Shown here: in pieces, positions 43,240-50,505 of the stretch
Layout: each line of letters starts with the position of its first letter
Position numbering within the stretch: the stretch's first letter is position 1
Source: Clostridiales bacterium
Lineage (GTDB): Bacteria > Bacillota > Clostridia > Saccharofermentanales > Saccharofermentanaceae
DNA: 64,000 nucleotides
NCBI GenBank assembly: GCA_017478485.1
Contig: JAFVDI010000017.1
Location: 1 to 64,000, forward strand
Direction: 5' to 3'
Program-made: the position numbers and the translations under genes
The notes under the pieces: model-generated
Databases searched by the model: none
What the model was told of the DNA's origin: nothing
The model's input: only the letters and a program-made list of their open reading frames with translations

Positions 43240-45444
43240 ATGGAAGAACATGTCGTGCTCTACAGGCAATTCAGACCGCTTACCTTTGATGACGTCATCG
43301 GACAGAAAGCTTCCGTCGGAGCGCTCCGCCAGGCGGTCATCAGCGGCAGACTCGCTCATGCGTATCTTTTCTGCGGCCAGCACGGTACGGGTAAGACCAC
43401 GATCGCAAAGATCTTTTCGAGAGCCGTAAACTGCGAACATCCGGTAAACGGCAATCCCTGCAATGAATGCCCCACCTGCAAAGGCATACTGGACGGTTCC
43501 ATTCTTGACGTAGTCGAGATGGATGCGGCTTCCAACAACGGCGTTGACGACATCAGGCCGATCCTGCGCGAAGTCAATTTCACACCAACCAGAACAAAAT
43601 ACAAAGTCTATATCATCGACGAGGTCCACATGCTCTCGAAGGGTGCGTTCAACGCGCTCCTCAAGACAATCGAGGAACCTCCGGCACATGTAATTTTCCT
43701 TTTCGCGACCACAGAGGTCGAGAAGATCCCTGCCACGATCATCTCAAGATGCCAGCGCTATGAATTCAGAAGGATTCCGGCAAACGACATCGTAAAGCGC
43801 TTAAGGGACGTTTCCGACAAGACCGGGATCAAGATCGAGGACGATGCGCTGAAGCTCATCGCTTCACGTTCTGACGGAGCTCTCCGTGACGCTCTTTCCC
43901 TGCTCGACCAGATCTCTCACGTTTCATCGGATAAAGAAGCGGTCATTACGCCCGCGCAGGTTGAGCAGATAACAGGTACCGTTGACAGCACGTTCCTCTT
44001 CAAGATGGCCAACTGCCTGATCGACGGGCATTTCGGCGAGCTTGTGGAACTCTGCAGCGCGCTCCGCGATTCTGGCAAGAACCAGACAGTGTTCACCCTT
44101 GACCTCGCCGCATATTTCAGGGATCTCCTCATCATCAGGGTTCATGCAGATCCTCTCATCTATCTGCCCTATCCGACAGAAACGATAAAAGACATGTACC
44201 AGACAGCAAACAAAGTCAGCGCAGACACTCTCGCCGGCTTTATCAGCTATCTTTCGAAAGAATATCCTGAACTCAGACGTTCTCCCGACATCCCGACGAG
44301 CTTCGAGATAATGCTCATGAGACTGTGCGGAAGAAAGGCCAACCTCCCCGTCACACCGATAAAGATGCCGGAGAGCCTTAAGTCAGCTTCTGACTCCAGG
44401 GAGAAGCCTGCAGAACAGCCCAAGGAAGAACCGAAGGAAGAGAAGAAAGAAGAAGCCAAAGTTCCTTCCGAACCCGAGAAAAAGGCGGAAGAACCTGAGA
44501 AGAAGCCTGAAAAGCCCGTGATCAAAGCACCCTGGGCGCAGCCGTCTTCACCTTTAAAGGCGCCTGTCGATGCCGATAAGGACGAAGAGAAGAAAGACGA
44601 GCCTGAAAAAGAAACTGAGAATAAGGCTGAGGAAAATGAAGAAAAGAACGAAAAGAAGGAAGAGACCAAGTCTTCCTCCCCTGCCCTAGAGCTATCATTC
44701 TTCAAGCAGTTCGAAGCTTCCTCCGCGAAAAAGGAAGACGAAGAGAAAGAGTCTGAAAAAAATGACACTGCTCCTGTTTCCTTCACTTCGTTTATGGGGC
44801 TTTCCAAGGGCGAGTCCGGCGAGAAGAAGGATGAGGAAAAGAAGGAAGAAACTCCCGCAAAGCCTGAGCCTACTTCCAATACTGGAATATTCGCAAGCCT
44901 TTCGGATTCATTCTTCGATGATCTGACAAAGAAATCCGAAGATTCCGGAGCTAAAAAGACTGAAAAGCCCGCATCTACTCACACTTCTCAGCTTGTAGAG
45001 CAGGTCTCGCAGAGCGGCATCATCGTTGACGGCCGTCCCCGCGAGCACGTCCAGCAGGTACGCCAGCCTTCGATCACCACTGACGATGCTGACATTGCGG
45101 TCAAGTGGAAGTCAATGGTCTCGAGCATCGGCGAAGAGTATTCAAACATCGGCTCCATCCTGGGCAAGTCTTCGCTTAAGAGGCTCAGCGACTCTGTTTA
45201 TATTGTTTTCGAGAACTCAGACCAGCGCCTCATGAGCAACCTCAAAGGCGTTGCGGCATTCAGATCCGTTTCGTCCAACATCAAGGATGAACTCGGAGCA
45301 GCGCACCTTTACCTCTGCACGAGCAGCCAGTACCAGAAAGTGCTGCAGACTGCTGCGGAGAAGGAAAGCGAGCAGAAAATGGAAGAACTCAAGAACCTTG
45401 CCGAAAGCAAGGGCATCAACACCGACATACATTTCGGTGAATAA
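43240..45444 (+). CDS. dnaX: DNA polymerase III subunits gamma and tau
   Basis: DnaX forms the clamp loader and couples polymerase cores. The 734-residue product has the AAA+ domain with Walker A GQHGTGKT (46-53), a four-Cys zinc module (C65, C74, C77, C80), Walker B IIDEVHML and sensor 1 FATTEVEKIP, then domain III to about 375. Between about 380 and 600 lies a highly charged Lys/Glu/Pro-rich linker with runs such as EEPKEEKKEEAK, and a C-terminal domain from about 610. No obvious frameshift heptamer for a short gamma form was found. It follows the SRP RNA gene. Confidence 0.96.
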   Translation: MEEHVVLYRQFRPLTFDDVIGQKASVGALRQAVISGRLAHAYLFCGQHGTGKTTIAKIFSRAVNCEHPVNGNPCNECPTCKGILDGSILDVVEMDAASNNGVDDIRPILREVNFTPTRTKYKVYIIDEVHMLSKGAFNALLKTIEEPPAHVIFLFATTEVEKIPATIISRCQRYEFRRIPANDIVKRLRDVSDKTGIKIEDDALKLIASRSDGALRDALSLLDQISHVSSDKEAVITPAQVEQITGTVDSTFLFKMANCLIDGHFGELVELCSALRDSGKNQTVFTLDLAAYFRDLLIIRVHADPLIYLPYPTETIKDMYQTANKVSADTLAGFISYLSKEYPELRRSPDIPTSFEIMLMRLCGRKANLPVTPIKMPESLKSASDSREKPAEQPKEEPKEEKKEEAKVPSEPEKKAEEPEKKPEKPVIKAPWAQPSSPLKAPVDADKDEEKKDEPEKETENKAEENEEKNEKKEETKSSSPALELSFFKQFEASSAKKEDEEKESEKNDTAPVSFTSFMGLSKGESGEKKDEEKKEETPAKPEPTSNTGIFASLSDSFFDDLTKKSEDSGAKKTEKPASTHTSQLVEQVSQSGIIVDGRPREHVQQVRQPSITTDDADIAVKWKSMVSSIGEEYSNIGSILGKSSLKRLSDSVYIVFENSDQRLMSNLKGVAAFRSVSSNIKDELGAAHLYLCTSSQYQKVLQTAAEKESEQKMEELKNLAESKGINTDIHFGE

Positions 45445-45472
45445 CAAGAATCTAATTTAGGAGGACATCAAT

Positions 45473-45811
45473 ATGGCAAAGGGCGGATTCCGCGGAATGG
45501 GTATGGGAGGCAACATGAACAACATGCTTGCCCAGGCTCAGAAGATGCAGAGACAGATCGAGATGGCTCAGGCAGAGATCCAGGCAATGGAATTCACAGG
45601 TACTGCCGGCGGCGAACTCGTTAAGGTTACCGTTACTGGCAAGCATCTGCTTAAGAGCGTTGAGATCAAGAAGGAAGTTGTTGATCCCGACGACATCGAA
45701 GGTCTCCAGGATCTCATCATCGCAGCTGCTAACCAGGCTCTCGAGCAGATCGACAAGACGAACCAGGAGAAGATCAGCTCCATCACAGGCGGTCTTCAGC
45801 TGCCTTTCTGA
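45473..45811 (+). CDS. YbaB/EbfC family nucleoid-associated protein
   Basis: This 112-residue DNA-binding protein family is found between dnaX and recR in most bacteria. The product has an N-terminal glycine- and methionine-rich segment (MGMGGNMNNML), the helical QAQKMQRQIEMAQAEIQAMEF region, and the strand TGTAGGELVKVTVTG-type core seen as GTAGGELVKVTVTGK. An AGGAGG site at optimal spacing precedes it. Confidence 0.94.
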   Translation: MAKGGFRGMGMGGNMNNMLAQAQKMQRQIEMAQAEIQAMEFTGTAGGELVKVTVTGKHLLKSVEIKKEVVDPDDIEGLQDLIIAAANQALEQIDKTNQEKISSITGGLQLPF

Positions 45812-45825
45812 CAGAGGTTCATTAA

Positions 45826-46446
45826 GTGGCAAGATATTCACCTTCGATCCAGAACCTTATATCAAGTCTGTCCAAGCTCCCCGGAATAGGCGGCAAATCG
45901 GCGCAGAACATTGCTTTTCACATCCTTTCTATGGATGATGCCGAGGCAAAGGAACTCACCGACGCGATAAACACGGCAAGGACCTCCACAAAGAGGTGCT
46001 CATGCTGTCAGAATTTCACTGACAGGGATCCGTGCCCCATCTGCTCCGATCAGGAGCGCGACAAGACCACGCTTCTCGTTGTGGAGACTCCCAGGGACGT
46101 CTCCACTTTTGAGCGTGCGAGAGAATATAACGGTCTTTACCACGTTCTTCACGGCGTGTTTGACCCGATGAAGAACAAGAGCATCTCTGACACGACGATC
46201 TCAGATCTTCTGAAGCGTCTCGCCGAACACAGCGAGATAACCGAGGTCATCATCGCGACAAACCAGAATGCCGAAGGCAATGCCACTGCACTCTACCTTT
46301 CAAGGATATTAGAGCCTTCCGGAATAACCGTTACAAGGCTCGCTTCAGGACTCCCCATGGGTTCCGACATCGAATATGCAGACGACCTTACCCTCATGAA
46401 CGCGCTCCGCGGCAGGGTCACTCTGGCAGGCGGACACAAAGACTGA
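45826..46446 (+). CDS. recR: recombination mediator protein RecR
   Basis: RecR works with RecO and RecF to load RecA at gaps. The 206-residue product has the helix-hairpin-helix SLSKLPGIGGKSAQNIAFH, the four-cysteine zinc finger (CSCCQNFTDRDPCPIC), and the Toprim domain with LLVVETPRDVSTFERA. It starts with GTG, 14 nt after the ybaB stop, with GAGG upstream. Confidence 0.96.
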   Translation: MARYSPSIQNLISSLSKLPGIGGKSAQNIAFHILSMDDAEAKELTDAINTARTSTKRCSCCQNFTDRDPCPICSDQERDKTTLLVVETPRDVSTFERAREYNGLYHVLHGVFDPMKNKSISDTTISDLLKRLAEHSEITEVIIATNQNAEGNATALYLSRILEPSGITVTRLASGLPMGSDIEYADDLTLMNALRGRVTLAGGHKD

Positions 46447-46447
46447 T

Positions 46448-46714
46448 ATGAGACTCGACAAATTTCTTAAGCTTTCAAGGTTTATAAAAAGACGCACGGT
46501 CGCAAATGATGTTTGCCAGGCAGGCCGTGTCAGCGTCAACGGCCGTCCCGCAAAGGCAGGCACAAAGCTGAAGATCGGTGATGTTGTAACCGTTCTTTTC
46601 GGCGGCGGAGCCGTAAGTTTCAAGGTCCTGGCACTCCCCGAATCACCCTGCCGCGAAGAGGCTTCCTCCATGTATGAGATCATCGAGGATACAGCCGGTG
46701 CGGACGAAGAGTGA
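46448..46714 (+). CDS. rqcP: S4-domain RNA-binding protein RqcP
   Basis: RqcP (YabO) assists RqcH in adding C-terminal alanine tails to peptides on stalled 50S subunits. The 88-residue product is an S4 domain with MRLDKFLKLSRFIKRRTVAN and GRVSVNGRPAKAGTKLKIGDVV. It starts 1 nt after the recR stop. In Bacillus this gene is followed by yabP, yabQ and divIC; here divIC follows directly. Confidence 0.92.
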   Translation: MRLDKFLKLSRFIKRRTVANDVCQAGRVSVNGRPAKAGTKLKIGDVVTVLFGGGAVSFKVLALPESPCREEASSMYEIIEDTAGADEE

Positions 46715-46834
46715 TCCTCTTTTCTCCAATATTACAACTCGTTTAAGTTTTCTCCCTTTTCGTTGTTTTGAATGACCCGTTATGACACACTATCAGTGTT
46801 CGGTAATTAACTTCGATCAACGGGAGATATTGAA

Positions 46835-47149
46835 GTGCGTAAGTTCAAACACAAGAAGACACGCGGCTTTTCATTCACCACTGCGATGCTCGCTATCGCT
46901 CTGGTAGTTGTCGCCATCCTCTGCATCACCCGTTATTCAAACATCATCAAGCAGAAGGCACGTCTCCAGGCAGAGAACCAGTCTCTCAATTCCCAGTCCG
47001 TTCTTCTCTCAGACAAGCTCAGACAGATCAGAGCGCAGGAGGAAATGGGCAAGGACAACACCTACATCGAGAGCATTGCACGCGCCCAGCTCGATATGGT
47101 CTATCCCGGCGAGATCATCTTCAGGGTTACGACCGACAAGAACAAGTAA
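46835..47149 (+). CDS. divIC: septum formation initiator (DivIC/FtsB family)
   Basis: DivIC is a bitopic membrane protein of the divisome that partners with FtsL and DivIB. The 104-residue product has a short basic cytoplasmic end, a single membrane helix (about 13-33) and a coiled coil (about 35-70: KARLQAENQSLNSQSVLLSDKL) with the family end YIESIARAQLDMVYPGEIIFR. The start is GTG with GGGAG upstream. Position after rqcP supports the call. Confidence 0.92.
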   Translation: MRKFKHKKTRGFSFTTAMLAIALVVVAILCITRYSNIIKQKARLQAENQSLNSQSVLLSDKLRQIRAQEEMGKDNTYIESIARAQLDMVYPGEIIFRVTTDKNK

Positions 47150-47191
47150 CATCAAGTCCTCAGGACTTGAACATATCTGTAGTTGGATAAG

Positions 47192-47250
47192 ACAAGACCG
47201 CGTCGCGGGAAGCTGTGAATTCCTGTAACGCGGTCTTGCTTTTTCTTTTT
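47192..47250 (+). terminator. terminator of the dnaX-divIC operon
   Basis: An 11-bp stem CAAGACCGCGT/ACGCGGTCTTG (47192-47202 with 47227-47237) encloses a 24-nt loop and is followed by a T-rich tail (47239-47250). A separate short palindrome TCAAGTCCTCAGGACTTGA lies just upstream at about 47153-47171. Confidence 0.85.
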
Positions 47251-47273
47251 CAAAATTAAAGTGAGAAACAGTA

Positions 47274-47537
47274 TCAATCCATCTGTTTGATCTGGAAACG
47301 GTCGAATCTTATCTTCTCCGTATACTGCTCTTTGAAAAACAGCGTCTGACGGAACGCCGCGAATTCATGGGTGTTCTTTTTCATCCACATGGGTACGGGA
47401 ATATCCATCTGGCGGCAAAGTTCCACCAGGGCGCGCTCCAGCCTGACGGAGTACGCTTCGCCTTCTTTATCAGGTGTTTCGACCTCTTTGATCTCGGTCA
47501 TTCTGTTGGCTACAAACAGCCTTCCTTCGAGTTTCAT
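47274..47537 (-). CDS. uncharacterised small protein, possibly 5'-truncated by a frameshift
   Basis: The 87-residue product is not recognised. It is soluble and charged (MKLEGRLFVANRMTEIKEVE, ending RFDRFQIKQMD). The ATG at 47537 has GAGG at 6 nt. The frame, however, continues upstream without a stop to about 47660 and encodes plausible sequence (NNYFEQLYDTTQAVYFKFQ), while a strong AAGGAGG followed by ATG-AAG sits at 47645-47662 but in the neighbouring frame, with a stop after two codons. A single-base shift would join them into a protein of about 125 residues. It is either a damaged gene, an error, or a genuine restart. Confidence 0.6.
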   Translation of the reverse strand: MKLEGRLFVANRMTEIKEVETPDKEGEAYSVRLERALVELCRQMDIPVPMWMKKNTHEFAAFRQTLFFKEQYTEKIRFDRFQIKQMD

Positions 47538-47924
47538 CGCATGCCTCGATTTGAATTTAGGTTTGCCACTATTTTGCCTTTTTTGGAACTTAAAGTAAAC
47601 TGCCTGCGTGGTATCATACAGTTGTTCAAAGTAATTGTTCCTTACTTCATAACACCCTCCTTAAGACACTGACATCCCCTCGTCAGTGTCTTTTTTTAGC
47701 AATTTTCGCAGTTTTCCGGGCGTGCTTATAAAAAATAGCGATATTCACAAGAATATTTGTGCAATTATTATTATATTGTGTAATTTTTGTACTTTTACAT
47801 ATAAATCTTTTGTAAAAAGCCGTCCGTCTTATTGATAATGCAAAAAACAAGTTATAAAATGACTTATAGAATTTGTCGGTAGCCTGTTTATTTGAGGTGA
47901 CCGTACCATCAGGAGGATCGAATT
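47538..47924. other. divergent intergenic region
   Basis: Apart from the possible 5' extension of the small minus-strand gene and the hairpin terminator at 47665-47697, this stretch is AT-rich with no gene. A promoter for the gene at 47925 must lie here, but several TATAAA-like boxes near 47850-47865 have no clear -35 at 17 nt. The start of that gene is preceded by AGGAGG at 7 nt. Confidence 0.4.
47665..47697 (+). terminator. plus-strand terminator without an obvious gene
   Basis: A perfect 9-bp stem GACACTGAC/GTCAGTGTC (47665-47673 with 47682-47690) is followed by T7 (47691-47697) in the plus direction only. The nearest plus gene upstream (divIC) already has a terminator 430 nt earlier, so this may end an antisense or small RNA, or be a backup terminator. 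Confidence 0.75.
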
Positions 47925-48761
47925 ATGAAAAAATGTCCGGATTGCGGAATGGTAATCGCCAATCAGGCTATCAGATGCCCTAAGTGTAAGTATACATTCA
48001 CATCCGCAGAGGGTGGCGGAGATACAGAAACCACAGTAACCCCTCAGGCAGCAGCAGTTTCAGCTGCAGCTACAGGCAGATCTGAAAAGGTCGCAGGCAT
48101 TATGCCTATGGTCGATGTTAATAAGGACAACGTTGATACTCTCTATTCACAGCTCAAGGCAGCTATCGTTAAGAGAAAGACCGAGTTCGACCACTTCATC
48201 GATTTCCTCGAGAACCGTACTTCATGGCTCACAGCACCCGCTGAGGTCAAGGGTCCCCTCGCTTGCGAGAAGGGTCTCCTCATCAGGAGCGTTGCTGTTG
48301 CTAAGCAACTTCTCAGGATCAAGGATACGATCATGCCTCAGCTCGACGAAGAGTCCGCTATCATCATCGCTCTCTTCCACGAAGTAGGTAAGGTCGGTAT
48401 TGAAGGCAAGCCTCTCTTCATCCAGGAAGAGTCAAGCTCCCTCGGCAGCACATCTGCTCTGGGTCTTTCCTTCTCCAGCAGGCTTTCCACATCTTCATCA
48501 AGCTCCGGCCCTTCTTATTCGATCAACAACAAGCTCGTTCACATGAACGTAGGCGTAAGATCCCTCTTCCTCGTTTCGCAGTACATGCTGCTCTCCGATG
48601 ATGAGGCTCAGGCTATCAGCTACGCTTCCGACGTTGAACTGCTTGACGGCAAGCTCAGCCCGTATACACTCCTCCTCTCTACTGCTCTCCAGATGCAGAA
48701 GACGATCTACGAGGTTTCCGATACGGTATCCAGCTACAGCTTCACCGTTATCAATCCTTGA
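47925..48761 (+). CDS. zinc-ribbon protein with degenerate HD domain
   Basis: The 278-residue product starts with a four-cysteine zinc ribbon (C4, C7, C18, C21: CPDCGMV...CPKCKYTF), then an Ala/Thr linker. Residues 75-245 follow the pattern of a small HD-domain family known from phages and Clostridia, including FLENRTSWLTAPAE and LSDDEAQAIS. But the metal-binding residues are changed: the first His is R121 (GLLIRSVAVAK), the HD pair is HE (152-153, in FHEVGKVG), and the later HM/H pair is lost. H206 remains. A Ser-rich insertion (about 169-198) replaces a loop. It is probably a non-catalytic relative; function unknown. A terminator follows it. Confidence 0.7.
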   Translation: MKKCPDCGMVIANQAIRCPKCKYTFTSAEGGGDTETTVTPQAAAVSAAATGRSEKVAGIMPMVDVNKDNVDTLYSQLKAAIVKRKTEFDHFIDFLENRTSWLTAPAEVKGPLACEKGLLIRSVAVAKQLLRIKDTIMPQLDEESAIIIALFHEVGKVGIEGKPLFIQEESSSLGSTSALGLSFSSRLSTSSSSSGPSYSINNKLVHMNVGVRSLFLVSQYMLLSDDEAQAISYASDVELLDGKLSPYTLLLSTALQMQKTIYEVSDTVSSYSFTVINP

Positions 48762-48788
48762 TAATTTCATATTTACTCCATTTCTTTT

Positions 48789-48823
48789 CCCTGCCTCTTA
48801 TTTCAAGAGGCAGGGTTCTTTTT
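48789..48823 (+). terminator. terminator after the zinc-ribbon/HD-like gene
   Basis: A perfect 11-bp stem CCCTGCCTCTT/AAGAGGCAGGG (48789-48799 with 48805-48815) is followed by a T-rich run (48816-48823). It lies 28 nt after the stop codon. Confidence 0.92.
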
Positions 48824-48841
48824 AACTAAGGGGATTTTTCG

Positions 48842-50230
48842 ATGAAATACGACAACGACCGTTTGGGTGCCGCTCTCAAGATGTATCTCGGCACGGAGCC
48901 GTTGCCCATGCACATGCCGGGGCACAAGCGCAACGCGGATGTCATCTCCGGCATATTCAGCCGCGACATCACTGAGATCAGCGGTTTTGACAATCTCCAC
49001 TCCCCTTCCGGGCTCTTAAAAGACCTTGAGGATGCCGCAGCCGCCCTCTGGAACAAGGAGCATGCTTACTGCTCTGTAGGCGGTGCCACTTCCATGATCC
49101 TCTCCGCAGTGTGCGCCGCAGCGATCTGCAACCCTGATGCGGAAGTCCTTGTCGCAATGAACTGCCATCTGTCAGTATGGAACGCACTTGCGATCGCAGG
49201 CAGCAAAGTCGTCCCGTTAATGCCTGCCTTCGATCCGGAGCTCCCTTTTGCGGGCCAGATCACGCCCTCTGAAGTTGAAAACCAGCTGATCAGGAACCCC
49301 AGGATCAAAACGGTCATAATCACATCCCCCACCTATGAGGGAGTAATGTCCGACACTGAGCAGATATATAGGATCACGAAGCGTTTTGATGCATGTCTGA
49401 TCACCGACTGCGCCCACGGAGCTCACCTCGGACTCGACGACGGATTCTTCGGCCCTGATGCCGCAGGTGACATCATCATCAAGAGCCTTCATAAAACACT
49501 TAATGCGCCTACCCAAACTGCGGTCATGCTTACGGCAAAGGACTGCCCCATTCCGGAAGGTGTGATAATGAACTTCATTGATATATTCGAGACGACATCA
49601 CCGTCGTATGTCCTTCTGGGCGGCATTTCACGCTGTATTGCATCGCTGACCAAAAGCCGCGACATCATGAAACCCTGGGAAGACGGCATCAGATACGCGG
49701 AAGATGCCCTTTCCGGTCTCAGGAATTACAGGCTTTGGCTGGCACCCGTTAGGGAGCGCTCCAAACTCGTAATCCTCGGCGACGGCCTGAAGCTGGCAAA
49801 CAACTTAAGGTGCGATTACAACGTCGAATGCGAAGCGGCTTTCCGCTCGCATCTGATAGCAATGACAGGCATCGGGGACACAGAGGATTCGATAAAGCGT
49901 TTCTGCGATGCGGTGATAAGGCTCGATGAGCTTCAGGAAAGCAGCGAAGATGTTGGCGAAAGATCATACAAGGGCCGCCCGCAGCCAAGATTCCTTACAA
50001 CCGTCAGGGACGCCTGCCTTCGCGGCATGACCGCTGAGGAAGCTCCTCTTGAGGAAAGCTGCGGCCTTATATCGGGTGAGTTTCTTTTCGCTTATCCGCC
50101 CGGAGTGCCGCTCCTGATACCCGGCGAAATGATCACGGACGAAACGATAAAGTTCGCCAAAAACGCCGGATCAGACCTTTACATGAACGGAAGACGTTCT
50201 TTTGACGGCAAGATAAAGGTCCTGCCTTGA
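48842..50230 (+). CDS. Orn/Lys/Arg decarboxylase family PLP enzyme
   Basis: The 462-residue product belongs to the fold-type I basic amino acid decarboxylases (YaaO/SpeA-like), which make cadaverine, putrescine or agmatine; the substrate is not determined by the sequence. Family features: PLPMHMPGHKRNADV, the DNLHSP-type segment (FDNLHSPSGLL), DCAHGAHLG, and the PLP lysine in SLHKTLNAPTQTAVM. The C-terminal domain has FAYPPGVPLLIPGE. In Bacillus yaaO lies in the same general recR-holB neighbourhood, supporting an ancestral position. The family motif LPALTQ is here LNAPTQ. Confidence 0.92.
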   Translation: MKYDNDRLGAALKMYLGTEPLPMHMPGHKRNADVISGIFSRDITEISGFDNLHSPSGLLKDLEDAAAALWNKEHAYCSVGGATSMILSAVCAAAICNPDAEVLVAMNCHLSVWNALAIAGSKVVPLMPAFDPELPFAGQITPSEVENQLIRNPRIKTVIITSPTYEGVMSDTEQIYRITKRFDACLITDCAHGAHLGLDDGFFGPDAAGDIIIKSLHKTLNAPTQTAVMLTAKDCPIPEGVIMNFIDIFETTSPSYVLLGGISRCIASLTKSRDIMKPWEDGIRYAEDALSGLRNYRLWLAPVRERSKLVILGDGLKLANNLRCDYNVECEAAFRSHLIAMTGIGDTEDSIKRFCDAVIRLDELQESSEDVGERSYKGRPQPRFLTTVRDACLRGMTAEEAPLEESCGLISGEFLFAYPPGVPLLIPGEMITDETIKFAKNAGSDLYMNGRRSFDGKIKVLP

Positions 50231-50255
50231 CTGAGTCGGTCTTGCAAAGTATAAT
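50227..50255 (+). promoter_or_regulatory. strong promoter of the SCIFF gene
   Basis: TTGACT (50227-50232) and TATAAT (50250-50255) are spaced by 17 nt. The -35 box overlaps the stop codon of the decarboxylase gene. Transcription would start near 50262, about 25 nt before the SCIFF start. Confidence 0.85.
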
Positions 50256-50286
50256 TTGCTCATTATAAATAAGGGGGAATGCGATC

Positions 50287-50430
50287 ATGACGAGAATCGT
50301 TACCATCGAGACCCGTGACCTTGACAAGTCTGCCAAGGAAGGCGGATGCGGCGAGTGCCAGACTTCTTGCCAGTCAGCTTGCAAGACAAGTTGCGGCGTA
50401 GCTAATCAGGCTTGCGAGAAGGCTGAGTAA
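50287..50430 (+). CDS. scfA: SCIFF ranthipeptide precursor (six cysteines in forty-five residues)
   Basis: This 47-residue peptide is the precursor of a radical-SAM modified peptide widespread in Clostridia. It begins MTRIVTIETRDLDKSAKEGG, the conserved leader, and the core has six cysteines at 21, 24, 28, 32, 36 and 43 (CGECQTSCQSAC then KTSCGVANQACEKAE). The cognate maturase, which forms thioether links from Cys to acceptor residues, is the next gene. A GGGGG-rich ribosome binding site and strong promoter suggest high expression. Its biological role is not established here; quorum-type signalling has been suggested for related peptides. Confidence 0.95.
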   Translation: MTRIVTIETRDLDKSAKEGGCGECQTSCQSACKTSCGVANQACEKAE

Positions 50431-50450
50431 TTAGCGGTTATTTTGAGATT

Positions 50451-50481
50451 AAGGTCTCATTCTCGGATGAGACCTTTTTTT
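50451..50481 (+). terminator. attenuator-like terminator between SCIFF and its maturase
   Basis: A perfect 10-bp stem AAGGTCTCAT/ATGAGACCTT (50451-50460 with 50467-50476) runs straight into T7. It sits 20 nt after the precursor and 24 nt before the maturase, so only part of the transcripts would continue, giving excess precursor over enzyme. Confidence 0.9.
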
Positions 50482-50505
50482 ATGTAAACTCACGGGAGAG
50501 TTTTT

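Noticed and set aside
44247..44879. Ser/Phe-rich minus-strand frame of 210 codons
   Set aside because: It is the mirror of the Lys/Glu-rich DnaX linker and has no independent support.
48842..50230. Part of a SCIFF gene cluster
   Set aside because: The decarboxylase ends where the SCIFF promoter begins, and its family position beside recR suggests an older unrelated location.
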